In this document: in pieces, positions 9,962 to 19,791 of the stretch
How positions within the stretch are numbered: the first letter of the stretch is position 1
Layout: each line of letters starts with the position of its first letter
Assembly (NCBI GenBank): GCA_030433335.1
Contig: JAUILL010000006.1
Span: forward strand, 62,001 to 126,000
DNA: 64,000 bases
Origin: Alphaproteobacteria bacterium
GTDB lineage: Bacteria > Pseudomonadota > Alphaproteobacteria > Rhodobacterales > Rhodobacteraceae
Direction of reading: 5' to 3'
Program-made: the position numbers and the translations under genes
Notes under the pieces: generated by a model
What the model was told of the DNA's origin: nothing
The model's input: the letters and a program-made list of their open reading frames with translations, nothing else
The model's database searches: none

Positions 9962-10578
9962 GGGCTGACCGTCAGGATTTTCAGGCTGGCCGCGCCAAAG
10001 AGCGCCGCAAAGGTCAGCTCGAACCAACGGCGCGCCCTTTCGTAGACGCGAATTGCCGCAGCGCTGGAAAAGAGCAGCGCGTAGACGATCATGACGGCGG
10101 TCGATGCGCCCATCAGGATGGCTTGCAGGCGGAAGAGGTCCGACATCGGGGCGGCAGGCGGCAGAACCAGCGCAAACACCGATCCCCATGCCAACACAGC
10201 CTTTGGGTTGGTCAGGTGGATGAGCAGGCCGTTGAGGTAGACTTTCCCAAGCGAGCCATCGGCAATGTTCGCCTTGATCTCCACATCCTTTTTCATCGCA
10301 GAGCGCAAGGATTTGAAGGCAAGGAACAGCAGATAAGCCGCACCGAGGTAACGCATCGCGGTGAACATCCAGACATGGGCCTGCATCACAGCGCCCATAC
10401 CCAGAATGGCGACGGTCGACCAAAACAGACTGCCTGTCAGAATGCCGGACGCGAACAGCAAGGCGTGCGGGCGGCCAGAGCGCATCGCAGTCCCCATAAC
10501 CCCCAAAGACGCCGGGCCCGGCGAGCCGACCATCAGCATCCAGCCCATTACAAACAAGGCGAGTTGGACGCCTGTCAT
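9958..10578 (-). CDS. LysE/RhtB family translocator
   Basis: A 206-residue inner-membrane exporter of the LysE family, whose members export amino acids. The family pattern [20 protein letters not shown] lies near residue 18, followed by about six helices and a [14 protein letters not shown] motif near residue 115. It is coupled at both ends, with its start overlapping the pdxJ stop (ATGA) and its stop overlapping the acpS start. The substrate cannot be inferred. Confidence 0.85.
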   Translation of the reverse strand: MTGVQLALFVMGWMLMVGSPGPASLGVMGTAMRSGRPHALLFASGILTGSLFWSTVAILGMGAVMQAHVWMFTAMRYLGAAYLLFLAFKSLRSAMKKDVEIKANIADGSLGKVYLNGLLIHLTNPKAVLAWGSVFALVLPPAAPMSDLFRLQAILMGASTAVMIVYALLFSSAAAIRVYERARRWFELTFAALFGAASLKILTVSP

Positions 10579-11324
10579 GCCCGCGCCTCGTCCATCAGGC
10601 GGCGCATTTCTTGGATCGAAGGCACGATCCCGCGGAAGATCGCTTCGCCGATGAGGAAGTGACCGATGTTCAGTTCCATCATCTGCGGGAGGGCGGCGAT
10701 GGGCTGCACAGTGTCATACGTCAAACCATGACCCGCGTGGACCTCAAGCCCCAGATCATTGGCGAAAGCTGCCATCTCGGTGATCGACTCCAGCTCGCGG
10801 TCGCGGTCCTCGAACCGGCCCTCGGCGTGGGCATCGCAATATGCACCGGTATGGATTTCGATAACCTGCGCGCCAATGCGGTGGGCCGCTTCGATCTGGC
10901 GCTTGTCTGCGGCGATAAAGATCGACACGCGGCAGCCGGCCTCACGTAAGGGAGCGATGAAATGGGCCAAGCGGTTTTCTTCGCGGGCGACCTCAAGACC
11001 GCCCTCGGTGGTGCGCTCTTCACGCTTTTCGGGGACAATGCAGACTGCGTGCGGTTTGTGGCGCAGAGCGATTTTCTGCATTTCCTCGGTCGCGGCCATT
11101 TCAAAGTTCAGCGGCACCGACAGCACGTCCATCAAACCGTCGATATCCGCGTCGCTGATATGGCGGCGATCTTCGCGCAGGTGGGCGGTGATTCCGTCCG
11201 CGCCCGCCTCTTCGGCCATCTTGGCCGCGCGCAGCGGATCAGGCACAGCGCCCCCGCGTGCGTTCCGGACAGTGGCCACGTGATCGATATTCACCCCGAG
11301 ACGGAGTTTGCCGAGCGGTTGCAT
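10575..11324 (-). CDS. pdxJ: Pyridoxine 5'-phosphate synthase
   Basis: Condenses 1-deoxyxylulose 5-phosphate with aminoacetone phosphate (3-amino-2-oxopropyl phosphate) to pyridoxine 5'-phosphate, the DXP-dependent vitamin B6 route. The 249-residue TIM barrel begins [19 protein letters not shown] and contains the catalytic glutamate region [12 protein letters not shown] and the glycine-rich AGHGLTYDT. It lies in the usual spoT-pdxJ-acpS-lepB order. Confidence 0.96.
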   Translation of the reverse strand: MQPLGKLRLGVNIDHVATVRNARGGAVPDPLRAAKMAEEAGADGITAHLREDRRHISDADIDGLMDVLSVPLNFEMAATEEMQKIALRHKPHAVCIVPEKREERTTEGGLEVAREENRLAHFIAPLREAGCRVSIFIAADKRQIEAAHRIGAQVIEIHTGAYCDAHAEGRFEDRDRELESITEMAAFANDLGLEVHAGHGLTYDTVQPIAALPQMMELNIGHFLIGEAIFRGIVPSIQEMRRLMDEARA

Positions 11325-11344
11325 ATGCGCCCCCAGTTACAAAA

Positions 11345-11998
11345 TCAGTGTTGCGAAGTCCCTTTGTCCTTCGCGTGTTTCCGTTTCTTTAGCGATGCCA
11401 GACGCGCCGCCAAAGTCCCGCGCCGCCGTTTCTGGTAGGCCCGGATCAGGGGTAATGTGACGTAATAGCCGACAATTGACAGGACCAATCCGGGTAAAAT
11501 TCCCCCGACCAGATAGGGGAAGAAGACCTCGTGGTAGAACACCTCGAGTCGGCTCCAATCCGTATACTCTCCGGTAAAGAAGGCGATGCAGTTTTGCAGC
11601 AGGTTCTCGCCCGCATCAAAGAACTTCTCGACCAGCGATTTATCCAGACGGTGCCCGTCCTCGATCCCCAAAAAGAAGTAACCCGTTTTCATCGAGATCA
11701 CCGCGATGGGCACGTAGGTTAGCGGGTTACCGAAGAACGTCCCGAGGATCGACGCCAGAATGTTGCCGCGCATGATGAACGCCAAACCGGCCGCGATGAA
11801 AAAGTGCAGGCCGTACAGGGGCGTAAAGGTCGTGAAGAGGCCCGCCATGATCCCGCGAGCAATCTTTTCCGGCGTGTCGGGCAAACGGTAGACGCGGTGG
11901 CGCACATAGTGAAATGCCCGCGTCCAGCCGCCTTTGGGCCAGAGGAGGTCCTTGGCGATCTGCCACAGCGTTCGTTTTTCACGACGCTTAAAGACCAC
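11345..11998 (-). CDS. DUF2062 domain membrane protein
   Basis: A 217-residue protein with a DUF2062 domain: a basic N-terminus, the conserved FTPLYGLHFFIAAGLAFIMRGN helix, the GNPLTYVPI motif and a third helix near the C-terminus, followed by a Lys/Arg/Ser-rich tail. Its function is unknown. The start is GTG at 11998 with GAGAGG eight bases upstream. It sits 14 bases from spoT and 20 bases from pdxJ and is probably co-transcribed with both. Confidence 0.8.
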   Translation of the reverse strand: MVFKRREKRTLWQIAKDLLWPKGGWTRAFHYVRHRVYRLPDTPEKIARGIMAGLFTTFTPLYGLHFFIAAGLAFIMRGNILASILGTFFGNPLTYVPIAVISMKTGYFFLGIEDGHRLDKSLVEKFFDAGENLLQNCIAFFTGEYTDWSRLEVFYHEVFFPYLVGGILPGLVLSIVGYYVTLPLIRAYQKRRRGTLAARLASLKKRKHAKDKGTSQH

Positions 11999-12012
11999 GC
12001 CAGCTACCTCTC

Positions 12013-14148
12013 TTACTTGTCACCCGAAGCATGAAGGCGGCTCGCATCGCGGCAGCGGGAGATTTCCGCCACATCACTATCTGCTTGTAACGCCGTCATG
12101 ACACGATGGAGGTGTTCCACATCCTTCAGGTCAACATCAACCATCAGTCGGTAAAAATCAGGTTTGCGATCAAGGAAGTGGAGGTCAGAGATGTTGGCTT
12201 TCTGCTCACCGATCAGGGTACAAATGCGCCCCAGCACACCCGCGTCATTGCTGATCGTCAGGTCCAGAGAGACAGGATACTTGGCCGGATGCTCGCCGCC
12301 GTGCCAGTAGATGTCCATCCAGCGGCCGGTTTGATCTTCGAATTCCGCCAGAGCTTCGCAGTCGATCGCATGAACCATCACGCCCTGTCCGCGGGTCGTA
12401 ATGCCCACAATCCGTTCACCCGGAACAGGCTGGCAGCACGGCGCGAGCGTAAAGCTTTGCCCAGCCTCAAGGCCGATCACAGCGCGTTTGGGCTCGATCT
12501 CGGCGGAATCGTTGAGCTTCAGGTTCGGGTAGATCGCAGCGACAACCTCGGTGCCAGTGATCTCTGCGCTGCCCATCCTCGCCAACAGTTCTTCGCTGTC
12601 GGGGATGCGCAATGCCGTCGCGGCGGTGGTCAGCGCCTTTTCGGTCGCCTTCTTGCCGACGTGTTCGAACGCCACGCGGGCCAGCTCGCGGCCCAGTTTG
12701 ATAAACCGTTCGCGGTCTTCGGCACGCAACGCACGGCGGATCGCCGATTTCGCGCGGCCGGTGGCGACGATATCAATCCATGTGGCCTGAGGCGTTTGAC
12801 CTTCGGCCGTAATGATCACCACGGACTGGCCGTTTTTCAGGCGGGTCCACAGGGGAACACGGAGGCCATCGACCTTCGCGCCGACGCAAGCGTTCCCGAT
12901 CCGCGTGTGGATCGCGTAGGCAAAGTCGATCGGTGTCGCGCCCTTGGGCAGCTTGATCACTTCGCCCTTGGGCGTGAAGCAGAACACCTTGTCGGTGTAC
13001 ATCTCCAGCTTCACCGCCTCGAGGAAGGCGTCGTGATCGTCATCCTCTTCGAAACGTTCGGTCAGGCTGGCCAGCCATTTCGCGGGGTCCACGGCAAAGG
13101 GGTTCCCGCTGCGCACACCGTCGCGATAGGACCAGTGCGCGGCCACACCGGTTTCGGCGACATCGTGCATCTGGCGGGTGCGGATTTGCACCTCGACCCG
13201 GCGACCGTCGCGGCCCGACACCGTGGTATGGATCGAGCGATAGCCGTTCGATTTCGGCTGGCTGATGTAATCCTTGAACCGGCCGGGGACCGCGCGCCAG
13301 CGCTGGTGGATAGCCCCCAGCGCGCGATAGCAGTCCTCTTCTGACTCGGTAATGATTCGGAAACCATAAATGTCGGACAGACGGCTGAAGCCTTGATCCT
13401 TGGCCTGCATCTTGCGCCAAATCGAATAGGGTTTTTTCGCGCGGCCAAAGACCTCGGCCTCGATATCTTGCTTTTCCAATAGGTTGCGCATGTCGCCGGT
13501 GATCCGGTGGACCACATCGCCCGCCTCTTTGTGCAGCATGACAAAGCGGCGCATGATGCTAGCGCGGCCTTCGGGGTTCAGCACGCGGAAGGACAGATCC
13601 TCGAGTTCTTCGCGCATCCACTGCATGCCCATACGGCCTGCCAGAGGGGCAAAGATTTCCATGGTCTCGCGGGCTTTTTGCGCCTGCTTCTCGGCGCGCA
13701 TCGCCTTGATCGTCCGCATGTTGTGCAGACGGTCAGCAAGCTTGACGAGAATCACGCGCAGGTCCTTGGACATAGCGATGAACAGCTTGCGGAAGTTCTC
13801 GGCCTGCTTGGTCTCGGTCGAGGACAGCTGCAGATTGGTCAGCTTAGTGACGCCATCCACAAGATCGGCGACTTCTTTGCCAAAGCGCTCTGAAATCTCG
13901 GAATAGGTGGATTTGGTGTCTTCGATCGTGTCATGCAGCAGGGCGGTGATGATGGTCGCATCATCCAGGCGCTGCTCTGTCAGGATCGCCGCAACCGCAA
14001 CGGGGTGCGTAAAATAGGGCTCGCCCGAGTGGCGGAACTGCCCTTCATGCATAAGGCGGCCATAGTCATAGGCCGCCTCGATCAACTCGGCATTTGTTTT
14101 CGGGTTGTAGTTACGGACCAGGGCAACCAGGTCTTGCGCTGCAATCAT
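12013..14148 (-). CDS. spoT: Bifunctional (p)ppGpp synthetase/hydrolase
   Basis: A Rel/SpoT homologue that makes and degrades (p)ppGpp, the stringent-response alarmone. The 711-residue product has an HD hydrolase domain (HPVAVAAIL near residue 47 and LLHDTIEDTKSTY near residue 69), a synthetase domain (YRSIHTTVSGRDGRRVEVQI near residue 300), a TGS domain near residue 385 and an ACT domain at the C-terminus. Both catalytic domains look complete, so it is probably the only long Rsh enzyme of the cell. It follows rpoZ, the usual order. Often annotated relA or rsh. Confidence 0.95.
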   Translation of the reverse strand: MIAAQDLVALVRNYNPKTNAELIEAAYDYGRLMHEGQFRHSGEPYFTHPVAVAAILTEQRLDDATIITALLHDTIEDTKSTYSEISERFGKEVADLVDGVTKLTNLQLSSTETKQAENFRKLFIAMSKDLRVILVKLADRLHNMRTIKAMRAEKQAQKARETMEIFAPLAGRMGMQWMREELEDLSFRVLNPEGRASIMRRFVMLHKEAGDVVHRITGDMRNLLEKQDIEAEVFGRAKKPYSIWRKMQAKDQGFSRLSDIYGFRIITESEEDCYRALGAIHQRWRAVPGRFKDYISQPKSNGYRSIHTTVSGRDGRRVEVQIRTRQMHDVAETGVAAHWSYRDGVRSGNPFAVDPAKWLASLTERFEEDDDHDAFLEAVKLEMYTDKVFCFTPKGEVIKLPKGATPIDFAYAIHTRIGNACVGAKVDGLRVPLWTRLKNGQSVVIITAEGQTPQATWIDIVATGRAKSAIRRALRAEDRERFIKLGRELARVAFEHVGKKATEKALTTAATALRIPDSEELLARMGSAEITGTEVVAAIYPNLKLNDSAEIEPKRAVIGLEAGQSFTLAPCCQPVPGERIVGITTRGQGVMVHAIDCEALAEFEDQTGRWMDIYWHGGEHPAKYPVSLDLTISNDAGVLGRICTLIGEQKANISDLHFLDRKPDFYRLMVDVDLKDVEHLHRVMTALQADSDVAEISRCRDASRLHASGDK

Positions 14149-14171
14149 TCCAGTCAGCCCTGTATCGGCAA

Positions 14172-14528
14172 TTACTTCTGACCCTGAGCTTCCATCAGAG
14201 CGCGCAGCAGCTTCTCTTCGGACATGTCGTCGTCCTGCGGCTTGTCAGCAGTTTCGGCGCCCATGAGCAGAGCCATCGAATCATCTTCGGGCTCGTCAAC
14301 TTCGATCTGGGTCTGGTTCGATTCGATCATGCGCTCGCGCAGCGAATCAGCCGACTGGGTTTCTTCTGCAATCTCGCGCAGGGCAACAACGGGGTTTTTA
14401 TCGTTGTCACGATCGACGGTCAGCGACGCACCAGCAGAAATCTCGCGTGCCCGATGGGCAGCAAGCATCACCAGATCAAAACGGTTCGGAACCTTGTCGA
14501 CGCAGTCTTCAACGGTAACGCGGGCCAT
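14172..14528 (-). CDS. rpoZ: RNA polymerase omega subunit
   Basis: The small subunit that assists assembly of beta-prime and, in many bacteria, contributes to the ppGpp site. The 118-residue product starts [22 protein letters not shown] and has the [11 protein letters not shown] signature, followed by an acidic tail usual in Rhodobacteraceae. It lies immediately upstream of spoT. Confidence 0.95.
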   Translation of the reverse strand: MARVTVEDCVDKVPNRFDLVMLAAHRAREISAGASLTVDRDNDKNPVVALREIAEETQSADSLRERMIESNQTQIEVDEPEDDSMALLMGAETADKPQDDDMSEEKLLRALMEAQGQK

Positions 14529-14564
14529 GGGATCTCCACTTAGCAGGCTTTAGAAAGCGCTTAT

Positions 14565-15167
14565 TTATACGGGCTCAGGGTAATTTACAACCCGTGTTCC
14601 GTCGATCGCGCGCACAGAGTTCACCTCTGACGCGGGCAGCGCCGCGCAGAGAGCACGGGCCGACCGCTTCAGCACCGGATGCAGCCATTCCTCAGCAATA
14701 TCACAAAGGGGAACCAACACAAATGCACGGTCCTGAACGCGCGGATGTGGGAGAATCAGTTGCTCGGGCGCCTCGACGCGTTGCGCCTCTGGTCCCAAGG
14801 TCCGCCACCTCTCGTAAGCCTCCAAGTCAGGAAGAACGAGATCCTCGAACGAAATCATATCAATGTCGATTACACGTTCGCCCCAACGAACGATCCGTTC
14901 ACGCCCAAATTCTGCCTCTATTCGGTGGCAAACCTGCAAAACTTCATGGGCGGAGAGTTGGGTCTTTGCGATTGTCGCACTGTTGACGAAATCCGCACCG
15001 ATTCCCGCTGGAAAAGCTGGCGTAAGGTAGAATTTCGAGACTGATACCGGAAATATATAGCTTTGCCTTAAAATACTGGCTACTTTGACTTGCAAATCGA
15101 TATTCTTTTTAACATCAGGTTCTTGGTTGCCCCCCAATGAGAAAATGACTTGATTATACTTTTTCAT
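14565..15167 (-). CDS. folK: 7,8-Dihydro-6-hydroxymethylpterin pyrophosphokinase
   Basis: Transfers pyrophosphate from ATP to 6-hydroxymethyldihydropterin in folate synthesis. The 200-residue product has the N-terminal VIFSLGGNQ motif, the signature RWGERVIDIDMISFED near residue 115, and LPHPRVQDRAFVLVPLCDI. The first third is encoded in noticeably A+T-richer DNA than its neighbours. This gene is not fused to folP. It is divergent from a NYN-domain gene across an A+T-rich region. Confidence 0.9.
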   Translation of the reverse strand: MKKYNQVIFSLGGNQEPDVKKNIDLQVKVASILRQSYIFPVSVSKFYLTPAFPAGIGADFVNSATIAKTQLSAHEVLQVCHRIEAEFGRERIVRWGERVIDIDMISFEDLVLPDLEAYERWRTLGPEAQRVEAPEQLILPHPRVQDRAFVLVPLCDIAEEWLHPVLKRSARALCAALPASEVNSVRAIDGTRVVNYPEPV

Positions 15168-15196
15168 ATACGCCCACGCCCGAATTGATGAACTCT

Positions 15197-15215
15197 CTCA
15201 ACTTGAGTTCTCAAG
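15197..15215. promoter_or_regulatory. Overlapping palindromes between folK and the NYN gene
   Basis: CTCAA-C-TTGAG (15197-15207) overlaps CTTGAG-TT-CTCAAG (15202-15215) in the 129-bp divergent intergenic region. Two interlocked dyads suggest an operator bound by a regulator in more than one register. The regulator is unknown. Confidence 0.4.
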
Positions 15216-15296
15216 ACAACAGCTTAATTCATTCTAAGATGCAGATGTAAGACCACTCACCTTCAGCATGCATCTACATAATTGAAAGGAATTTTT

Positions 15297-15866
15297 ATGT
15301 TCTACAAGGACGAGCGATTGGCTCTGTTCATTGATGGATCGAACCTCTACGCGGCCGCGAAGTCCCTAGGTTTCGACATCGATTACAAGCTCCTTCGCCA
15401 GGAATTCATGCGCCGCGGCAAACTGCTGCGTGCCTTCTACTACACCGCTCTGCTCGAGAACGACGAATACTCGCCGATCCGTCCTCTGGTCGACTGGCTG
15501 CACTACAACGGCTTCACCATGGTGACCAAGCCGGCCAAGGAATACACCGACAGCCAAGGCCGCCGTAAGGTCAAGGGCAACATGGACATCGAGTTGACTG
15601 TCAACGCGATGGAACTTGCGCCCCATGTGGACCACATCGTGCTGTTCTCGGGTGACGGCGACTTCCGCCCGCTGGTCGAAAGCCTGCAGCGTCAGGGCGT
15701 GCGCGTTTCGGTCGTCTCGACCATCCGCAGCCAGCCCCCGATGATTGCCGATGAACTGCGCCGTCAAGCAGACAACTTCATCGATCTGAACGACCTGAAA
15801 GAAGTGATCGGCCGTCCTCCGCGCGAGATGCCCGACCGTTCTGATGACCACTCAAACAACGACTAA
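15297..15866 (+). CDS. NYN domain protein (LabA/DUF88-like)
   Basis: A 189-residue protein with a PIN-like NYN nuclease fold. It has the N-terminal ALFIDGSNLYAAAKSLG with the first acidic residue, KGNMDIELTVNAM with a second, and LFSGDGDFRPLVESLQRQG with the third acidic cluster. Known relatives include LabA and other DUF88 proteins, which are predicted RNases. All acidic positions expected for metal binding are visible. The ATG at 15297 has AAGGA six bases upstream. A hairpin follows the stop. Confidence 0.88.
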   Translation: MFYKDERLALFIDGSNLYAAAKSLGFDIDYKLLRQEFMRRGKLLRAFYYTALLENDEYSPIRPLVDWLHYNGFTMVTKPAKEYTDSQGRRKVKGNMDIELTVNAMELAPHVDHIVLFSGDGDFRPLVESLQRQGVRVSVVSTIRSQPPMIADELRRQADNFIDLNDLKEVIGRPPREMPDRSDDHSNND

Positions 15867-15867
15867 G

Positions 15868-15898
15868 TTCTGACGACGTGCCCACCGCGCCGTCAGAA
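15868..15898 (+). other. Hairpin after the NYN gene
   Basis: TTCTGACG (15868-15875) and CGTCAGAA (15891-15898) form a perfect 8-bp stem with a 15-base loop, starting two bases after the stop codon. No T-tract follows, so this is either a weak terminator or an mRNA 3'-end structure. Confidence 0.45.
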
Positions 15899-16059
15899 TG
15901 ACCACCCGTACGAGTATCGGCCCCGAGGACACTGCACCACTCACAGCAGGCATCCAGACGGGGCCAATCCCCCCTTCATCACGATCTCAGGCCCGCCGAT
16001 TGCGAAGGTCGCCCCCATGCATTACGTCTGGGGCAAATGTGCATGACAGGACGGTAGGT

Positions 16060-17010
16060 ATGACCAAGCCCCAGCTGACCATCTATCTCGCAGCGCCCCG
16101 CGGGTTCTGCGCCGGTGTGGACCGCGCCATCAAGATTGTCGAAATGGCGATCGAGAAATGGGGAGCGCCGGTCTACGTCCGCCACGAGATCGTGCACAAC
16201 AAGTTCGTCGTGGACTCCCTGCGCGACAAGGGCGCGGTCTTTGTCGAAGAGCTGGACGAATGCCCCGACGACCGCCCAGTGATCTTCTCGGCCCACGGCG
16301 TACCGAAATCCGTTCCTGCCGCAGCCGCAAAACGTGAGATGGTGTTCGTCGATGCCACTTGCCCACTCGTCAGCAAGGTGCACATCGAAGCAGAGCGCCA
16401 CTTCGAAAACGGCCTCCAGATGATCATGATCGGTCACGCGGGTCACCCAGAGACGCTCGGCACCATGGGTCAACTGCCCGAGGGTGAAGTGCTTCTGGTG
16501 GAAACAGTCGAAGACGTGGCCAAGGTCGACGTGCGCGATCCGTCCAAGCTGGCCTTTGTCACCCAGACCACTCTGTCCGTGGACGACACCATCGACATCG
16601 TGGCCGCCCTGCGCGAGCGCTTCCCCGCGATCGTCGGTCCCCACAAAGAAGACATCTGCTACGCCACCACCAACCGCCAAGAAGCGGTCAAAGCCGTCGC
16701 GCCCGATTGCGATGCCCTTTTGGTTGTTGGCGCGCCGAACTCCTCGAACTCCAAACGACTGGTCGAAGTCGCCGCCAAGAACGGCTGCAACTACGCGCAA
16801 CTTGTGCAGCGCGCGACCGAGATTGACTGGCGCGCCTTGGGCGAAATCCGCAGCCTTGGCATCACCGCCGGCGCCTCGGCTCCAGAGGTTCTGGTGAACG
16901 AAGTTATCGACGCCTTCCGCGAGCGGTTCGACGTCACTGTTAAGATGGTGGAAACGGCCAAGGAAAATGTCGAATTCAAGGTGCCTCGCGTCCTACGCGT
17001 ACCCGCGTAA
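16060..17010 (+). CDS. ispH: 4-Hydroxy-3-methylbut-2-enyl diphosphate reductase
   Basis: The last enzyme of the MEP isoprenoid pathway, an iron-sulfur reductase that makes IPP and DMAPP. The 316-residue product has the three cluster cysteines in GFCAGVDRA (near residue 13), [11 protein letters not shown] (near residue 97) and [11 protein letters not shown] (near residue 197). The frame is open from 15898, but [19 protein letters not shown] is the family start. It probably shares a promoter with downstream genes, but a structured 103-base gap follows. Confidence 0.95.
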   Translation: MTKPQLTIYLAAPRGFCAGVDRAIKIVEMAIEKWGAPVYVRHEIVHNKFVVDSLRDKGAVFVEELDECPDDRPVIFSAHGVPKSVPAAAAKREMVFVDATCPLVSKVHIEAERHFENGLQMIMIGHAGHPETLGTMGQLPEGEVLLVETVEDVAKVDVRDPSKLAFVTQTTLSVDDTIDIVAALRERFPAIVGPHKEDICYATTNRQEAVKAVAPDCDALLVVGAPNSSNSKRLVEVAAKNGCNYAQLVQRATEIDWRALGEIRSLGITAGASAPEVLVNEVIDAFRERFDVTVKMVETAKENVEFKVPRVLRVPA

Positions 17011-17069
17011 TTCACTTCAACCTACATGATCTGGCTCAAAGACCGGCGGCGTGAAACCGCTAGGGAGTG

Positions 17070-17113
17070 AACTAATTTCAACAGCCATCCGGCTGCACTG
17101 ATTGGAGTTAGTT
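17070..17113 (+). promoter_or_regulatory. Possible translation-control leader of the DUF3429 gene
   Basis: AACTAA (17070-17075) can pair with TTAGTT (17108-17113), which lies between the GGAG ribosome site and the ATG at 17114. An inner hairpin CAGCC-ATCC-GGCTG (17082-17095) would stack inside. If formed, the structure would limit initiation. No known riboswitch core was recognised. Confidence 0.3.
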
Positions 17114-17569
17114 ATGACCAGAATACCTTTGCCCGCCCTCATCTTAGGTTTTGCAGGCGTTATCCCCTTTGCGTGGGGCGCGGCATGTATCCTTTACCCC
17201 GAACTCAACGAGTGGAGCCTGATGACCTTGGGCTCGCGCATGTCCGCGCCGTACATCCAGCTGTCCTATGGCCTGATCGTGCTCTGTTTCATTTCGGGCA
17301 TTCTCTGGGGCTTCTCGGCCACGGTCGAGGATGACACCCTACGCGCCTATGGCCTTGGCCTGTCGTGCCTGCCGACGATCTGGGCCTTCTTCATGGTGGG
17401 CGATGGCACCATGAATTCCTCGATCAATCTGATCGTCGGATTCGTCGCCCTACTGGCGCTCGACGTCTATTACAATTATCTGGGGATGAACCCGAAGTGG
17501 TGGCTTCAGTTGCGTATCGTGCTGACCATCCTTGTCGTCATCTGCCTAGGAATTACAGCTTTTGCCTGA
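17114..17569 (+). CDS. DUF3429 domain membrane protein
   Basis: A 151-residue inner-membrane protein with four to five helices. It matches DUF3429 by the N-terminal [19 protein letters not shown], the central [16 protein letters not shown] and the C-terminal [17 protein letters not shown]. The function is not known. The ATG at 17114 has GGAG six bases upstream; an in-frame TTG at 17102 lacks one. The 3' end overlaps the start of rnhA. Confidence 0.8.
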   Translation: MTRIPLPALILGFAGVIPFAWGAACILYPELNEWSLMTLGSRMSAPYIQLSYGLIVLCFISGILWGFSATVEDDTLRAYGLGLSCLPTIWAFFMVGDGTMNSSINLIVGFVALLALDVYYNYLGMNPKWWLQLRIVLTILVVICLGITAFA

Positions 17570-18014
17570 TCTATACGCCTACACCGACGGAGCCTGCAGC
17601 GGAAACCCCGGTCCCGGAGGCTGGGGCGCCCTGTTACAAGCGAAGTCCGGTGAAGACGTGGTGAAAGAGCGAGAGCTCAAAGGCGGCGAGGCCGAGACGA
17701 CCAACAACCGTATGGAACTCTTGGCCGCGATCAATGCGCTGGAGGCGCTAGAGCGCCCCAGCACCATCACTGTGGTGACCGACAGCGCCTATGTCAAAGG
17801 CGGCATCACCCAGTGGATGTTCAGCTGGAAAAAGAACGGCTGGAAGACCAGCACCAAGAAGCCGGTCAAGAACGAAGACCTTTGGCGCCGCCTCGACGAA
17901 GCGCGCCAAAGGCACGAAGTGAAATGGGAGTGGGTCAAGGGCCACGCCGGTCACCCCGAAAACGAGCGCGCCGATGAACTGGCCCGCGCGGGCATGGCCC
18001 CCTTCAAGAAATGA
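17562..18014 (+). CDS. rnhA: Ribonuclease HI
   Basis: Cleaves RNA in RNA-DNA hybrids such as R-loops and Okazaki primers. The 150-residue product has the four catalytic acids in [30 protein letters not shown] and NERADELA, plus the basic handle [15 protein letters not shown]. The start is TTG at 17562, eight bases inside the preceding gene, and the stop overlaps the next start (ATGA), so three genes are coupled. Confidence 0.95.
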   Translation: MPDLYAYTDGACSGNPGPGGWGALLQAKSGEDVVKERELKGGEAETTNNRMELLAAINALEALERPSTITVVTDSAYVKGGITQWMFSWKKNGWKTSTKKPVKNEDLWRRLDEARQRHEVKWEWVKGHAGHPENERADELARAGMAPFKK

Positions 18015-18634
18015 CCGCGACCTACGCCCTCGACCTTGCGGCGGTGTTCGTGTTTGCCTTGTCCGGTGCGCTGGTTGCAAGCCGACAGCAGCTTGACCCC
18101 GTGGGCTTTGGCTTTGTCGCCTGCCTGACAGCGGTTGGCGGCGGCACGGTGCGCGATGTGCTCTTGGACCGGAACCCTGTATTCTGGATTGCAGATCCGA
18201 TCTATATTCTTGCCGCCCTACTCGCGGCGGCCTTGGTCTTCCTGATCGCCCCGCAACTCGAGAGCCGCTATTCCGCGATCCGATGGCTGGACGCTGTGGC
18301 TCTGTCTTCGGCAGTCGTGGCTGGAGTCTCTGCCGCGCATGATGTCCAGCAAAGTCCGATGATCGTCACCATCATGGGCATGATCACTGGCTGCTTTGGC
18401 GGCCTGATGCGCGATGTGGTCTGCAATGACGTCCCCTTAGTCCTGCGCCACGGAGAGCTTTATGTGACCGCCGCACTCGCGGGTTCAATCACCTCGGCCC
18501 TGCTCGCACTAATCATTCCCGATCCGGTGATCTATCTGTCCGCAGGCGCCGCCGCGACCTTTGTCGTCCGCGCAGGCAGTCTAGTTTTCGGTTGGAAGCT
18601 GCCGAACTACCGGCACCGCCCCCCGCGTCAGTAA
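18011..18634 (+). CDS. TRIC family cation channel protein
   Basis: A 207-residue inner-membrane protein of the bacterial trimeric intracellular cation channel family (formerly UPF0126, YadS-like). Two tandem repeats of about 90 residues are visible, each with a GG-x-RD signature: [17 protein letters not shown] near residue 40 and [16 protein letters not shown] near residue 127. Seven helices are expected, and potassium conduction is inferred from characterised relatives. The ATG overlaps the rnhA stop. Confidence 0.9.
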   Translation: MTATYALDLAAVFVFALSGALVASRQQLDPVGFGFVACLTAVGGGTVRDVLLDRNPVFWIADPIYILAALLAAALVFLIAPQLESRYSAIRWLDAVALSSAVVAGVSAAHDVQQSPMIVTIMGMITGCFGGLMRDVVCNDVPLVLRHGELYVTAALAGSITSALLALIIPDPVIYLSAGAAATFVVRAGSLVFGWKLPNYRHRPPRQ

Positions 18635-18636
18635 TC

Positions 18637-18873
18637 TTAACGGCGGTAATGCGTCGGGACGATAATCAGCGCGCCTATCGACGCGATGATGGCGTTCAGG
18701 CCCGGACTGCGAAAGCCGATGCCAAACATGATCGTCACGAAATAGAATAGAAACGCGCCGCCCACGCAGATGACTATGGACGGCAGATAGCCGTTACGCG
18801 TGAAGCCCGAACGCTCGGACACGTAGCCCACAATGCCTGCGATCACTACGGTGCCGATCAATACGGGAAACAT
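18637..18873 (-). CDS. Small membrane protein, possibly GlsB/YeaQ/YmgE-like
   Basis: A 78-residue protein with three hydrophobic helices and a basic C-terminus (THYRR). The topology and the IGTVVIAGIVGYVSER opening resemble the transglycosylase-associated GlsB/YeaQ/YmgE stress family, but similarity is weak by eye. It starts four bases after the 3' end of fmt, on the same strand, so it may be the last gene of the def-fmt operon. It is convergent with the TRIC gene, with two bases between them. Confidence 0.6.
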   Translation of the reverse strand: MFPVLIGTVVIAGIVGYVSERSGFTRNGYLPSIVICVGGAFLFYFVTIMFGIGFRSPGLNAIIASIGALIIVPTHYRR

Positions 18874-18876
18874 CGC

Positions 18877-19791
18877 TTACTCCGACCCTAAGACTTCACC
18901 CGTTTCAATGGGCCAGCCCCGCAGGAAAGTGTCAATGTCCTGAGCGCCCTTGCCCGCGCGTTGCGCCTTGGTGATCCGGACAGCGCCCTCTGCGCAAGCA
19001 ACGGTCAGCGCCGGTCCGATCACGGTGCCCGCAGCGCCCTGCCCTTCGGCCAATTCGGCGCCCAAGAGCTTGATCCGCTCGCCCTTGTGCGTGGTCCACG
19101 CACCGGGGAAGGTCGCAAGGCCGCGGATCTGGCGGCTGATCTCGTCAGCGGGTTTCGCCCAATCGACCGCAGCCTCGGCCTTGTCGATCTTGGAGGCGTA
19201 GGTCACACCTTCCTCTGGCTGAACCTCTGGTGTCAGGGTATCGAGCGTCGAAAGAGCCTCGACAATACACTCCGCGCCCATGGTGGACAGGCGGTCGTGC
19301 AACTGATCTGTGGTCTCGGTCTCGCCAATCGGGGTTTCGCGGCGCAGCAGCACGGGGCCGGTGTCCAGACCCGCCTCCATCTGCATAATGCAGATACCCG
19401 TGGCCGCATCTCCCGACATGATCGCGCGATGGATCGGCGCGGCCCCACGCCAGCGCGGCAGGAGCGACGCGTGGATGTTTAGGCAGCCCTTGGCGGGCGC
19501 ATCCAGAACCGCTTGGGGCAGGATTAGGCCATAGGCCACGACCACCGCCACATCAGCGCTCAGCGCCGCAAAGTCCGCCTGCTCTTCCGCGCCCTTCAGG
19601 CTGACTGGATGGCGGACGGGCAGGCCCAAAGCTTCGGCCCGTGCATGGACAGGGGTTGGGCGATCCTTCTTGCCGCGGCCCGCGGGGCGGGGCGGCTGAC
19701 AGTAGACGCAAACAACCTCATGGCCCGCCTCGACCAATGCATCCAGCACCGGAACCGAGAAATCGGGCGTGCCCATGAACACTACCTTCAT
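18877..19791 (-). CDS. fmt: Methionyl-tRNA formyltransferase
   Basis: Formylates initiator Met-tRNA using 10-formyltetrahydrofolate. The 304-residue product begins [19 protein letters not shown] and has the [18 protein letters not shown] signature near residue 108, followed by the C-terminal tRNA-binding domain. The ATG at 19791 overlaps the stop of the degenerate deformylase gene (ATGA). An upstream in-frame extension is a shadow. The def-def2-fmt order links adding and removing the formyl group. Confidence 0.96.
   Translation of the reverse strand: MKVVFMGTPDFSVPVLDALVEAGHEVVCVYCQPPRPAGRGKKDRPTPVHARAEALGLPVRHPVSLKGAEEQADFAALSADVAVVVAYGLILPQAVLDAPAKGCLNIHASLLPRWRGAAPIHRAIMSGDAATGICIMQMEAGLDTGPVLLRRETPIGETETTDQLHDRLSTMGAECIVEALSTLDTLTPEVQPEEGVTYASKIDKAEAAVDWAKPADEISRQIRGLATFPGAWTTHKGERIKLLGAELAEGQGAAGTVIGPALTVACAEGAVRITKAQRAGKGAQDIDTFLRGWPIETGEVLGSE

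Noticed and set aside
12106..13344. Plus-strand open frame of 412 codons opposite spoT
   Set aside because: It is an antisense shadow of a clear spoT gene with high third-position G+C; no ribosome site and no recognisable motif.
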